NCBI RefSeq assembly: GCF_014699005.1
Contig: NZ_JACWZY010000015.1
Location: forward strand, 62,001 to 126,000
Direction of reading: 5' to 3'
Source of the DNA: Spirosoma profusum
GTDB lineage: Bacteria; Bacteroidota; Bacteroidia; Cytophagales; Spirosomataceae
DNA: 64,000 bases
Below the pieces are notes generated by a model, which worked only from the letters and a program-made list of their open reading frames with translations, made no database searches and was not told the origin of the DNA. Positions 17,728-26,318 of the stretch are shown piece after piece. Numbering within the stretch: the stretch's first letter is position 1; the number at the start of each line of letters is the position of its first letter. Made by a program: the position numbers and the translations under genes.

Positions 17728-18489
17728 GTGCAAATCGCTTTGCCACGTAGCTTTTTCAATCCTTTCGACTGGTTCCGGTCCGGGAATAAAGATCCGCGTA
17801 AAAATTTACGCCGGTCCATTGGCCATATCATTGGGTCAAGCCCATCAAATCTTGGCCTATATCAACTGGCGCTACGTCATACGTCAGCGTCGAAAGCTAC
17901 GGCTATTGAAGGTTTTCGGGAATCGAACGAGCGGCTTGAGTATCTGGGTGATGCAGTACTTGGGATGGTCATTGCTGAGTTTCTATTTAAAAAATACCCT
18001 TACAAAGACGAAGGTTTTCTCACCGAAATTCGCTCCCGAATCGTCAACCGGGAAACGCTGAACGGCATTGCCCGCAAAATTGGCCTCGATCAACTGATTG
18101 AATTCGACGGAAGCCGGACACGTAGCATGCCCGCTCGTACATCCATGTATGGCGATGCGCTCGAAGCGCTGGTTGGTGCTATTTACCTGGACAAAGGCTT
18201 CAGCTTTACCCGTCGGTTTATCCTCAAACATCTTCTCTCACACTACGATATCGAGTCCGTGGTGCAGAATAACGGCAACTTCAAAAGCCGACTGATTGAA
18301 TGGGCCCAGCGCGAAGGCAAAGAAATTCGCTTTGAGATTGTTTCTGAGAAAGGGAACAGCCACTTCCGCGAGTTCATCGCTCAGGTGCTCGTCAACGAAG
18401 AACCTTTTGCCACTGGTAGCGGCTACAGCAAGAAGAAAGCCGAACAGGCAGCCGCTGAAAAAGCGTTCGAATTATTGGCTATCAAGTAG
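17728..18489 (+). CDS. rnc: ribonuclease III
   Basis: Double-strand-specific endoribonuclease for rRNA and mRNA processing. The signature NERLEYLGDAVLGMVIAEFLF carries the catalytic acidic residues. YGDALEALVGAIYLDKGF is the second acidic site. The C-terminal double-stranded RNA-binding domain contains YSKKKAEQAAAEKAFELL. The start is GTG at 17728, right after the fabF stop. The 253-residue length is normal. The acpP-fabF-rnc order supports one transcription unit. Confidence 0.95.
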   Translation: MQIALPRSFFNPFDWFRSGNKDPRKNLRRSIGHIIGSSPSNLGLYQLALRHTSASKATAIEGFRESNERLEYLGDAVLGMVIAEFLFKKYPYKDEGFLTEIRSRIVNRETLNGIARKIGLDQLIEFDGSRTRSMPARTSMYGDALEALVGAIYLDKGFSFTRRFILKHLLSHYDIESVVQNNGNFKSRLIEWAQREGKEIRFEIVSEKGNSHFREFIAQVLVNEEPFATGSGYSKKKAEQAAAEKAFELLAIK

Positions 18490-18887
18490 GGCTATTTCCT
18501 CATTATTTCTGCGGTTTGCTACGTAGCAGTTGCATATTTCTGGTGCTCACTACGTAGCGCCTTCGCTATAATCACTACGTCATTTTGGCTAGAAAATGGT
18601 GATGCTACGTTGTTTCTATGCCAAAATGGCTGAAACGTATATCGCTTTTCTCATTGGTACGTTGTTTGACGTAAGATAGTACGTCTGTAAATCTATCCTT
18701 AATCAAAAAGTCAGTTAAGGAATCTTTCAGGCTTTTTATTAACTTGAAGGCCCTTTAACAATGACCTGTTAAATTTTGTTAAGGTCAGACGCGAGTCGAA
18801 TTTTTCGGAATGCGCTTTCCGTTATACCAACAGACAGAAACAGCTGTTACTAACACAAAAAAGCAATTAGATTTCTCGCATTAAACC
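18490..18887. other. 398-bp non-coding region dense in TACGT/ACGTA words
   Basis: No convincing gene. Between about 18519 and 18690 I count ten ACGTA or TACGT words, including two TACGTA palindromes, far above chance (about 0.3 expected). The region also holds an inverted repeat at 18580-18628 and a palindrome-like site at 18762-18787 (TGACCTGTTAA, a short spacer, TTAAGGTCA), which could be an operator for degP. The degP promoter must be here, but no clear TTTG/TAnnTTTG pair is seen. Confidence 0.6.
18580..18628. repeat. inverted repeat upstream of degP
   Basis: CATTTTGGCTAGAAA pairs with TTTCTATGCCAAAATG with one base inserted. The loop contains GCTACGTTG. No T-run follows. Confidence 0.5.
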
Positions 18888-20411
18888 ATGAAAAGCAACT
18901 GGAAATTATTAGCGCTGATGCTCTTGTCGAGCGTAATCACGCTGGCTGCTTACAACCTGTTGGGTTTCAACAACCGGGATGTAATCTTTAACGAATCGAC
19001 CCCTGCTCCTGCCAGCACAAATCGGCTGGTTTCTTTACCCGGTGGCCCGACGGCTGTTCCCGGGGATTTCTCGACGGCAGCCGAAGCTGTAACGCCAACT
19101 GTTGTGCACATTCGTACAACGATGACCCGCACGGTACGTCAGCAACAGATCCCCGATATTTTCCGGGAGTTTTTTGGTGATGAGTTCGGTGGCGGTGGCA
19201 ATCAGCGCCAACCCCGCCGTCAACAAGGACAAGCGTCGGGTTCGGGCGTTATCATCAGCAAAGATGGTTATATCGTAACGAACAACCACGTAGTGCAGGA
19301 CGCCGACGAAGTGGAGGTAATTATGACCGATAAGCGTAGCTTCAAAGCTAAAGTTATTGGTACCGACCCTCTTACCGACCTGGCCGTTATTAAAGTAGAT
19401 GCTAACAACCTACCTTTCATTACGTTGGGTGATTCGGACGGCCTCAAATTAGGCGAATGGGTGTTAGCGGTTGGCTACCCGCTGGATTTGGAATCGACCG
19501 TTACGGCTGGTATCGTTAGCGCGAAAGGTCGTCGGATTGGTATCCTCGATCAGAATATCAATCGGAATGAAGAAAAACCTGATTCACCAGTAGAATCGTT
19601 CATCCAGACGGATGCGGCCATCAACCCAGGTAACTCAGGCGGTGCCCTTGTAAACCTCCGTGGCGAACTGGTTGGCATCAATTCAGCTATTGCTTCCCAA
19701 ACGGGTTATTACAGTGGTTATGGTTTCGCGGTGCCGGTTTCGCTCGTGAAAAAAGTATCGGCTGACCTACTTAAATACGGTAACGTACAGCGTGGTTATA
19801 TTGGCATTCTGCCACAAGAGTTGAACAGCACGCTGGCCAAAGAAAAAGGCACCAAAGTAGGTCGCGGTATCTATGTTAACGAAGTCGTTGGTAAAGGCGC
19901 AGCCGAAGCTGCCGGTTTGAAGAAAGGTGACGTTATCGTTAAAATGGAAGGCCAAGCCCTTGATTCTGACGCTCAAATGCGTGAAATCATCGGCCGTCGT
20001 CGTCCGGGTGATATTGTAACCGTAACGGTTAATCGCGATGGCACTGAACGCGACTTCAAAGTTGAACTTCGTAACCGCAATGGTGGTCGTGATGTGATCA
20101 AGAAATCTGAGGTTACAGCTGCTGCTACGTCGCTGAATTCGCTGGGTGCCAACTTCGAAGCGCTGTCGTCTCAGGAAGCCAAACAGCTTGGTGTGAGCGG
20201 TGGTGTTCGGGTTTCGAAAATCACGGATGGCAAATTAGCCGATACCGATGTTGAAGAAGGCTTTATTATTGTGAAAGCCAACACGAAAAGCGTCAAGTCA
20301 ACGAAGGATTTACAGGATATTATTGCCGCCGTTAAAGAAGGCGAAGGTCTAATGCTGATTGGCATGTACCCTAATAGTTCGCGGATGTACTACTACGCTG
20401 TACCTATGTAA
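18888..20411 (+). CDS. degP: periplasmic serine protease/chaperone DegP (HtrA)
   Basis: Do-family protease that refolds or degrades damaged envelope proteins. An N-terminal membrane anchor (LLALMLLSSVITLAAYNLL) is followed by a trypsin-like domain with catalytic His 134 (TNNHVV), Asp 164 (DPLTDLAVIKV) and Ser 250 (INPGNSGGALVN). Two PDZ domains follow, the first starting near RGYIGILPQ. The 507-residue length fits Bacteroidota DegP. It is monocistronic: a long upstream gap and a terminator just downstream. Confidence 0.96.
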   Translation: MKSNWKLLALMLLSSVITLAAYNLLGFNNRDVIFNESTPAPASTNRLVSLPGGPTAVPGDFSTAAEAVTPTVVHIRTTMTRTVRQQQIPDIFREFFGDEFGGGGNQRQPRRQQGQASGSGVIISKDGYIVTNNHVVQDADEVEVIMTDKRSFKAKVIGTDPLTDLAVIKVDANNLPFITLGDSDGLKLGEWVLAVGYPLDLESTVTAGIVSAKGRRIGILDQNINRNEEKPDSPVESFIQTDAAINPGNSGGALVNLRGELVGINSAIASQTGYYSGYGFAVPVSLVKKVSADLLKYGNVQRGYIGILPQELNSTLAKEKGTKVGRGIYVNEVVGKGAAEAAGLKKGDVIVKMEGQALDSDAQMREIIGRRRPGDIVTVTVNRDGTERDFKVELRNRNGGRDVIKKSEVTAAATSLNSLGANFEALSSQEAKQLGVSGGVRVSKITDGKLADTDVEEGFIIVKANTKSVKSTKDLQDIIAAVKEGEGLMLIGMYPNSSRMYYYAVPM

Positions 20412-20430
20412 GGCGTAAGCGTAAAGCATA

Positions 20431-20470
20431 AAAAAGGGCTGACTGGATTATTTCCAAGTCAGCCCTTTTC
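20431..20470 (+). terminator. terminator after degP
   Basis: AAAAGGGCTGACT pairs with AGTCAGCCCTTTT, with T-rich sequence after it and A-rich sequence before it. It could work on both strands between degP and gmd. Confidence 0.8.
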
Positions 20471-20490
20471 CATTTTGCGTGTTACGTAGT

Positions 20491-20526
20491 AAAAAAAGAA
20501 TGCCATTACTTCGGGTTATGGCATTC
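20491..20526 (-). terminator. terminator after gmd, GAATGCCAT-type hairpin
   Basis: GAATGCCAT at 20498 pairs with ATGGCATTC ending at 20526. Read on the minus strand the hairpin is followed by seven T residues, 29 bases after the gmd stop. The same hairpin word (GAATGCCATTAC) recurs at 29302-29330. Confidence 0.75.
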
Positions 20527-20554
20527 GTCAATCTATTCATCAAATAATTTCTCT

Positions 20555-21667
20555 CTACTCAAAATAATTCAACACCTGATGCCCACTCTTGGCAAGAAAC
20601 TGGTCGCGACGGAACAGTTTAACGTCCGCCGACATCATATCCTGAACCAGTGCTTTCAAATCATATTTTGGCTTCCAGTTCAATTTGGCCATGGCTTTGG
20701 CTGGATCGCCTAAGAGCAAATCAACTTCAGTAGGACGATAATAGCGTGGATCAATGCAAAGGACCGTTTGCCCAACTTCCACCTTATAATCAGAGTTCGA
20801 GGCACTTACTACTTTAGCCACTTCGTCGGAACCTTCCCCAGTGAACTCCAGCTCTACACCGATTTCAGCAAACGCCATCTTCACAAAATCGCGAACGCTG
20901 GTAGTTACGCCTGTAGCAATGACGAAATCTTCGGGAGTTTCCTGTTGCAGGATCAGGTACATGGCCTCAACGTAGTCTTTGGCATGACCCCAGTCACGTA
21001 GCGAATCCAGATTGCCCAGATAAACCTTATCCTGCAAGCCCAGGGCGATACGTGCCACAGCGCGCGTAATCTTACGGGTCACAAAAGTTTCGCCACGTAG
21101 CGGAGATTCGTGGTTAAACAAAATTCCATTGCAGGCATACATACCGTACGCTTCGCGGTAGTTGACGGTTATCCAGTAACCATACAATTTTGCGACGGCA
21201 TACGGCGAACGCGGATAAAAAGGCGTTGTTTCTGATTGCGCATGGCCCTGCACACCACCGTATAGCTCCGACGTCGACGCCTGATAAATACGAGTTTTAT
21301 GAGTCAAGCCGAGCAGACGAACGGCCTCCAGAATACGTAACGTACCGATTCCGTCAACCTGCGCCGTATATTCAGGCTCATCGAAGCTAACCCGCACGTG
21401 CGACATGGCCCCGAGGTTATAAATTTCATCGGGCTGCACTTCCTGAATAATGCGAATGATATTGGTCGAATCCGACAAATCGCCGTAGTGGAGCTTGAAA
21501 CGAATATGTTTCTCGTGCGGATCTTCATACATATGGTCAATCCGCTGCGTATTAAAGAGGGAGCTCCGGCGCTTGATCCCGTGAACTTCATAGCCTTTGT
21601 CTAATAGTAATTCGGCTAGATAAGCTCCATCCTGTCCGGTAACCCCGGTAATAATTGCTTTTTTCAT
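20555..21667 (-). CDS. gmd: GDP-mannose 4,6-dehydratase
   Basis: Converts GDP-mannose to GDP-4-keto-6-deoxymannose, the precursor of GDP-fucose and related deoxyhexoses for surface glycans. The SDR-type NAD(P) site is [16 protein letters not shown] (near residue 10). The catalytic motif is in STSELYGG...[22 protein letters not shown], with the Tyr-x3-Lys pair. [22 protein letters not shown] is specific to Gmd. The 370-residue length is normal. No fcl/GDP-fucose synthase gene is adjacent. Confidence 0.95.
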   Translation of the reverse strand: MKKAIITGVTGQDGAYLAELLLDKGYEVHGIKRRSSLFNTQRIDHMYEDPHEKHIRFKLHYGDLSDSTNIIRIIQEVQPDEIYNLGAMSHVRVSFDEPEYTAQVDGIGTLRILEAVRLLGLTHKTRIYQASTSELYGGVQGHAQSETTPFYPRSPYAVAKLYGYWITVNYREAYGMYACNGILFNHESPLRGETFVTRKITRAVARIALGLQDKVYLGNLDSLRDWGHAKDYVEAMYLILQQETPEDFVIATGVTTSVRDFVKMAFAEIGVELEFTGEGSDEVAKVVSASNSDYKVEVGQTVLCIDPRYYRPTEVDLLLGDPAKAMAKLNWKPKYDLKALVQDMMSADVKLFRRDQFLAKSGHQVLNYFE

Positions 21668-21716
21668 AATGTCCTACACGAGCCAACACTCACGCCTAAA
21701 ATTGTACAAAACGTAG

Positions 21717-21724
21717 CAAAGGTA
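21717..21724 (-). promoter_or_regulatory. candidate -7 element (TACCTTTG) for gmd
   Basis: On the minus strand the sequence reads TACCTTTG, an exact TAnnTTTG match about 50 bases before the gmd ATG. No clear TTTG is seen 19-21 bases further upstream. Confidence 0.4.
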
Positions 21725-21749
21725 AGCTTGACCACTTGAATTTTATAAC

Positions 21750-22337
21750 TTATTTTATTAACAGGCTCCGCCGAATGTCTACTTTATCGGCTTGCAACTG
21801 CGAAGACGTGATCAATTTACGAATAGACGTATAGTACCGTTCAGCGTCAATTCGTCGCATAAAATCCCCTACTTTCAGTTTGTACGTAGGCTGGCTGTAG
21901 CTCAGATAAGGATTCAATTCAGGGAAATTCTGCGTAATTAGCAGTTTAGCAGCTTCAGCTTCCTGTCGCTGATTACCCACGTAAACCTGAATGCGAAAGC
22001 CAGGAGCGTAACGTATCGTCCGATTTTGAGTAGCCATTGTATCGAGTACTAAATCGAGCTTCCGGTTGATGTGCATAGCTTCGGCTATAGCGGTCGGCTT
22101 CCGGGTTTCGGTCCGGCGAGGTGGCGGAGTTGTCGTTGTACTGGCCGTCGGTGACGAAGGGCGACTTGTTGTCGCGGGGTTCGCCGTGCTGTTTGTGTAC
22201 ACTGGACGTACCGACGATAAATCTTCGTTGTAGCTGTTGTAATCCACCGTTCGGCTCGTAGCAGCAGGTCGACTGCTGGCACAACCCGCCATCAGTAAGA
22301 TACTCAATACCCAAACGTTACTGAACCTGCCTCGCAT
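21750..22337 (-). CDS. SPOR-domain lipoprotein
   Basis: Lipoprotein of 195 residues from the ATG at 22337 (MRGRFSNVWVLSILLMAGC, lipobox LMAGC). A longer frame from 22370 would add eleven residues before the signal. A Ser/Thr/Pro-rich linker (about residues 20-85) is followed by a C-terminal SPOR-like domain: FRIQVYVGNQRQEAEAAKLLI and YKLKVGDFMRRIDAERYYTSIRKLI. SPOR domains bind denuded septal peptidoglycan, so a cell-envelope or division role is likely. It is divergent from murB. Confidence 0.82.
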   Translation of the reverse strand: MRGRFSNVWVLSILLMAGCASSRPAATSRTVDYNSYNEDLSSVRPVYTNSTANPATTSRPSSPTASTTTTPPPRRTETRKPTAIAEAMHINRKLDLVLDTMATQNRTIRYAPGFRIQVYVGNQRQEAEAAKLLITQNFPELNPYLSYSQPTYKLKVGDFMRRIDAERYYTSIRKLITSSQLQADKVDIRRSLLIK

Positions 22338-22458
22338 TGTTATAGTCGAATATGGTGTAAAATTAGCCATTTTGTCTGTTCAATACGTACCAATGTCGTC
22401 ATTGTTATGAAAGCCTGTCGGTATTTGGTTAATTTTGAATTCCTACTACGTGCATCTT

Positions 22459-23484
22459 ATGCTGAATATACAGAGCCACGTATCGCTCAAATCGTATAAT
22501 ACGTTCGGAATTGAAGCCACTGCGCGATACTGGGTTGATATCCATTCTGAGGAAGATTTACAGACTTTACTGCAACTGGACGAGTATCAGAATAAGCCGA
22601 AATTAATTCTCGGCGGTGGTAGCAACGTACTGCTCTGTCAGGATTTCGATGGATTAGTTGTTAAAATGAACATTCAGGGCATCGACGTTGTCCGCGAAGA
22701 CGATGACCATATCTACCTGAAAGCCGGCGCGGGCGTAATCTGGCACGAACTGGTTCAGTATTGTGTAACCCGAAATTTCGCTGGTCTCGAAAACCTGTCG
22801 CTCATTCCCGGCACGGTCGGCGCGGCACCAATGCAAAATATTGGGGCTTACGGCGTTGAGTTGGAACAGGTTTTTGAATCGTTGACAGCCATAGACCGGC
22901 AAGCCGGCGAAAAGCGGACGTTCGCTCATGCCGATTGCGCGTTTGGTTACCGGGAAAGTATATTCAAACGGGCACTGAAAAATCAATACATCATCACCAG
23001 TGTTACGTTTCAGTTAAATAAACGTGCTACGTTCCACACGCGCTACGGTGCCATTCAGGAAACGCTGACTCAGATGGGAATTACTGACGATACGTTATCT
23101 ATCAAAGCAATTAGCGAAGCCGTTATTCGTATCCGACGTAGCAAACTTCCCGACCCGGCTCAAATTGGCAATGCAGGTAGTTTCTTCAAAAATCCAGAAA
23201 TCCCTAAAAATCAGTTTGATACGTTAAAAGAACAGTTTCCAGAACTACCCGGCTATCCCATAGGCGACACACTGGTGAAAGTGCCAGCCGGTTGGCTTAT
23301 CGAACAGGCTGGCTGGAAAGGATATCGGTCGGGCGACGCGGGCGTACATGCCAAACAGGCCCTGGTTCTTGTTAATTATGGCCATGCTTCTGGCAACGAA
23401 ATCATGGCCCTCGCTAAACGCATACAGGAATCGGTAGCTACTACATTTGGAATAGCTATTTCCCCGGAAGTGAATTTGATTTGA
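22459..23484 (+). CDS. murB: UDP-N-acetylenolpyruvoylglucosamine reductase
   Basis: Makes UDP-N-acetylmuramate for peptidoglycan. The start is ATG at 22459 (MLNIQSHVSLKSYNTFGIEA), matching the family N-terminus better than the TTG at 22435. FAD-binding motifs LGGGSNVLL and LSLIPGTVGAAPMQNIGAYGVE are present. GYRESIFK and the catalytic Ser region GNAGSFFKNP follow, typical of the E. coli-like type with a longer C-terminal domain. The 341-residue length is normal. Confidence 0.96.
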   Translation: MLNIQSHVSLKSYNTFGIEATARYWVDIHSEEDLQTLLQLDEYQNKPKLILGGGSNVLLCQDFDGLVVKMNIQGIDVVREDDDHIYLKAGAGVIWHELVQYCVTRNFAGLENLSLIPGTVGAAPMQNIGAYGVELEQVFESLTAIDRQAGEKRTFAHADCAFGYRESIFKRALKNQYIITSVTFQLNKRATFHTRYGAIQETLTQMGITDDTLSIKAISEAVIRIRRSKLPDPAQIGNAGSFFKNPEIPKNQFDTLKEQFPELPGYPIGDTLVKVPAGWLIEQAGWKGYRSGDAGVHAKQALVLVNYGHASGNEIMALAKRIQESVATTFGIAISPEVNLI

Positions 23485-23503
23485 GTATGGGCTAAGCCCA
23501 TAC
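23485..23503. terminator. short palindrome between convergent murB and ROK genes
   Basis: GTATGGGCTAAGCCCATAC is nearly a perfect palindrome and lies between the two convergent 3' ends. There is no T-run on either side, so any terminator role is uncertain. Confidence 0.45.
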
Positions 23504-23511
23504 ATCAGACA

Positions 23512-24426
23512 TTAGTCGAAACAAAGCGAAGCTGCGCCGAGCAGCCCGGCGTCGTTACCCAACGTAGCCCGTTTGATACTCAGACCGTTTTTGTAGTATG
23601 CATTCAGCCAGTAATCGAGGGTTTCATTGACAGCAGGCATGATGTAATCGAATGACGCCGATAAACCGCCACCAATCAGTACTTGTTTGATATCGAGAAT
23701 TTTAATGAGTGCAGCCAGCCCTTCTCCCAGCATTTCGCCCACTTCTTTCCAGATTTGCAGCGCCAGTTCATCACCTACGGCAGCGGCAGCTACCAATCCT
23801 GTGGTTGAGATGCTACCATCATCGAGCAAATGTGTATTGCCTTTGTAGCCTTTTCGACGTTCGTTGGCGAGTTGGAGCAATTCTACTTTACCGATGTTAC
23901 GTTCAAGCACACGCCCATTTCGCGACGGGATGTGACCGGGTTCCATCGCATTGCCATCGCCACCGGTAAAGATTTTTTTGTTGATGATGGCCGCTCCGCC
24001 GACACCAGTACCTAACGTAATGAAAATATAATTCTCAGTAATTTTTTCCTCGGCAAAATAATATTCGCCCAGAGCGGCTGCGTTGGCATCATTGGCCAGG
24101 AAAAATTCTATTCCTGAAAATCGTTTGCTTAACAACGCAACCATAGGAAGATCGTTGATTTCCGGAATGGCCGTAATTTCAAGGGGTACGGTACGTTCGC
24201 GATTGAGCATCCCTGGCAAACCGATTCCCACTTTCTTAACGTCTTTGTTACTCAGCAACTGCAAGGCAACAGCGTCGCCAAAACGGTCGATAAAATGTCC
24301 CGATTCGCGCCAGCTTATGGTATCATGACTATAGAAATTGGAAATTTTACCGGTATTCGCATCAACAATGCCCATTTTGACGTTTGTTCCACCCACGTCA
24401 ATACCCAAATACTCAACGGAAGCCAT
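23512..24426 (-). CDS. ROK-family sugar kinase
   Basis: ROK kinases phosphorylate glucose or related sugars. The N-terminal phosphate-binding motif is LGIDVGGTNVKMGIVD. VGIGLPGML, the catalytic Asp region LANDANAAALGEYYFA, and TLGTGVGGAAII with EPGHI follow. The usual ROK zinc motif (CGCGxxGCxE) is missing after EPGHI; the segment reads PSRNGRVLERNIGKVE with no Cys. This resembles ROK glucokinases that lack the zinc site. The 304-residue length is normal. The substrate is likely glucose but is not proven. Confidence 0.88.
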   Translation of the reverse strand: MASVEYLGIDVGGTNVKMGIVDANTGKISNFYSHDTISWRESGHFIDRFGDAVALQLLSNKDVKKVGIGLPGMLNRERTVPLEITAIPEINDLPMVALLSKRFSGIEFFLANDANAAALGEYYFAEEKITENYIFITLGTGVGGAAIINKKIFTGGDGNAMEPGHIPSRNGRVLERNIGKVELLQLANERRKGYKGNTHLLDDGSISTTGLVAAAAVGDELALQIWKEVGEMLGEGLAALIKILDIKQVLIGGGLSASFDYIMPAVNETLDYWLNAYYKNGLSIKRATLGNDAGLLGAASLCFD

Positions 24427-24538
24427 TCTTTGCAGTTATCAGTTTTCGATTAATTCGGTTAGGATTCAATGAAATGGAGCGCAAGATACGAAAGAGTACT
24501 AGTCAATTGCATTCATGACTAGTTGTTTATGGCGATTG

Positions 24539-25213
24539 CTAGATATCACCTAACTGCGGACGTATCAGAATTTCTTCAACCACAGCGCTTTTCGACAGCG
24601 AATAACTGGCCCAAATACTGTCTGCTACGTCGCCGGGTTTCATAAAACGTTCTTCGGGTAAGTCCGTTCCCTGCCAACTGGCTGTTAACGTAGCACCGGG
24701 CAAAACCGCCGTTACTTTTACGTCATACGGCTTCAATTCTTCACGTAGCACGCGACTCATACCCAGCAAGGCAAATTTTGAAATACAGTACGAACCGCCA
24801 TTTGTGTAAGCCGTAATGCTGGCCGTCGAACACATCATAAAAATATGACCCTGCCGTCGCGCCATCATATCGCCCACGAGCCCGCGTGTGAGATGATAGG
24901 CACTGGCTACGTTGGTGCTCATGAGTTTTTCAAACGTACCTTCGTCTTCGTTATGAATCTGCCCTGGCAGGAAAATACCGGTGTTATTCAGCAACATTTC
25001 GATCGGCCGGCTGAGCGATTTGATGTAGCCCAGTAATTTATCTACGCCGGTTCTGGTCGATAAATCGGCGGCAAAGGGAAGCAGACCACCGCCCGTTACG
25101 TTAGCAATAGATCGAGCGCAGATAACCGCGTCGAAACCTTCCGCAACAAATCGTTCGGCCACTGCCAGACCAATACCTTTGGTGCCGCCCGTCACAACAA
25201 TTAATGGATTCAT
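24539..25213 (-). CDS. short-chain dehydrogenase/reductase
   Basis: NAD(P)-dependent oxidoreductase of the classical SDR family. The start at 25213 (MNPLIVVTGGTKGIGLAVAE) places the glycine motif TGGTKGIG at residues 8-15; a longer frame begins at 25243. The catalytic residues are Ser in MCSTASITAYTNGG and Tyr-x3-Lys in YCISKFALLG. LLNNTGIF is the NNAG equivalent. It has 224 residues. The substrate is unknown. Confidence 0.88.
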   Translation of the reverse strand: MNPLIVVTGGTKGIGLAVAERFVAEGFDAVICARSIANVTGGGLLPFAADLSTRTGVDKLLGYIKSLSRPIEMLLNNTGIFLPGQIHNEDEGTFEKLMSTNVASAYHLTRGLVGDMMARRQGHIFMMCSTASITAYTNGGSYCISKFALLGMSRVLREELKPYDVKVTAVLPGATLTASWQGTDLPEERFMKPGDVADSIWASYSLSKSAVVEEILIRPQLGDI

Positions 25214-25367
25214 ACTTGAGAAAACGGCCATTTTTTGGCCCAATACGTCCTGTTTTTATAAGGTTTCGTGTTTGGCGCAAGTTACGTCAGAAACCATTCT
25301 ATCTTTACGGGGGTTCTCCCGAATAAAGAAGCCGTTTAATAGTTCGGGCACAAGCTCACAAAGGAGT

Positions 25368-25461
25368 GTTTTTGTCATGCTGAGGAACGAAGCATCTTAA
25401 AGCATCCTAGTTCGAGGATAATGGAACGTTAAGATGCTTCGTTCCTCAGCATGACAAAAAC
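25368..25461. repeat. perfect 32-bp inverted repeat, TCATGCTGAGGAACGAAG-type
   Basis: Arms 25368-25399 and 25430-25461 are exact reverse complements around a 30-nt loop. The core GTCATGCTGAGGAACGAAGC recurs in diverged form at 56558-56645, and more weakly at 59787-59823. It lies before mlaE. Confidence 0.85.
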
Positions 25462-25488
25462 TTCCTGATTCGTCTCGCTACACGCTTT

Positions 25489-26220
25489 ATGTCACGATTA
25501 GGTAGTTATTTTATTTTTCTGGGTACGCTTTTCCGTAATCGGGAAAAGTTGCGCGTATACATGAGTCTTATCCTCAATGAATGTACATCAATCGGTGTCG
25601 GCTCTATTTTCATTGTCGCGTTGGTTAATACGTTTATTGGTGCGGTTACCTGCGTTCAGACGGCCTATAACCTGACCAACCCGTTTGTACCTAAAAACAT
25701 CATCGCACTTATCGTCCGCGACAGCTCTATTCTGGAATTGGCTCCTACGCTGTCGTGCATTGTACTGGCGGGCAAAGTTGGCTCAAACATCGCTGGCGAA
25801 TTAGGCACCATGCGAATCACCGAACAGATTGATGCACTGGAAGTTATGGGCATCAATTCGAGTTCGTATCTGGTGCTGCCGAAGGTGATTGCTTCAGTAC
25901 TGATGTTTCCGTTGCTGGTAATTATGGCGGGCTTTCTGGCGATTCTGGGCGGTTATATCGCCGGTACGTTGGCCGGAGTAATTTCTTCCGAAGATTACGT
26001 AACGGGGCTGCGTGTGGATTACAAACCGTTCGGCGTTACGTTCGCACTCATCAAAACAGTCGTATTTGCCTTTCTGGTGTCAACCATTTCGGCCTATCAG
26101 GGCTACAACGTGCGCGGGGGTGCGCTGGAAGTGGGAGCCGCATCGACATCAGCCGTAACCAATAGTTGTATCGCCATCGTTGCCGCCGACTTCGTTCTGA
26201 CACAGATGCTGTTAACATAA
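25489..26220 (+). CDS. mlaE: MlaE-family ABC transporter permease
   Basis: Inner-membrane permease of the Mla/MCE lipid transport type, which moves phospholipids between inner and outer membrane. The 243 residues are mostly hydrophobic, with segments such as IFIVALVNTFIGAVTCVQTAY, VLPKVIASVLMFPLLVIMAGFLAILGG and FALIKTVVFAFLVSTISAYQGY. The central ELGTMRITEQIDALEVMGI is the conserved cytoplasmic loop that contacts the ATPase. The ATPase gene mlaF follows, but no MCE-domain mlaD gene is adjacent. Confidence 0.93.
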   Translation: MSRLGSYFIFLGTLFRNREKLRVYMSLILNECTSIGVGSIFIVALVNTFIGAVTCVQTAYNLTNPFVPKNIIALIVRDSSILELAPTLSCIVLAGKVGSNIAGELGTMRITEQIDALEVMGINSSSYLVLPKVIASVLMFPLLVIMAGFLAILGGYIAGTLAGVISSEDYVTGLRVDYKPFGVTFALIKTVVFAFLVSTISAYQGYNVRGGALEVGAASTSAVTNSCIAIVAADFVLTQMLLT

Positions 26221-26314
26221 AGAGCGAAAGTGTGAAAGAGTGAAATCGGAACGCCGAAGCGGGGCGAATTTCCAGAGCCAACACTCTTTCGCTCTTTCGC
26301 TCTTTCGCTCTTTA
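26217..26314. repeat. inverted repeat with CTCTTTCG tandem units between mlaE and mlaF
   Basis: The left arm (26217-26241) overlaps the mlaE stop, and the right arm (26282-26314) ends 4 bases before the mlaF start. The right arm is about four tandem 8-mers of CTCTTTCG. The arms pair with a few mismatches. It occupies the whole intercistronic gap. Confidence 0.75.
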
Positions 26315-26318
26315 TAAC

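Noticed and set aside
18762..18787. palindrome-like TGACCT...AGGTCA site as a defined operator
   Set aside because: The half-sites differ in spacing by an insertion and no regulator is known; kept only as a remark in the intergenic entry.
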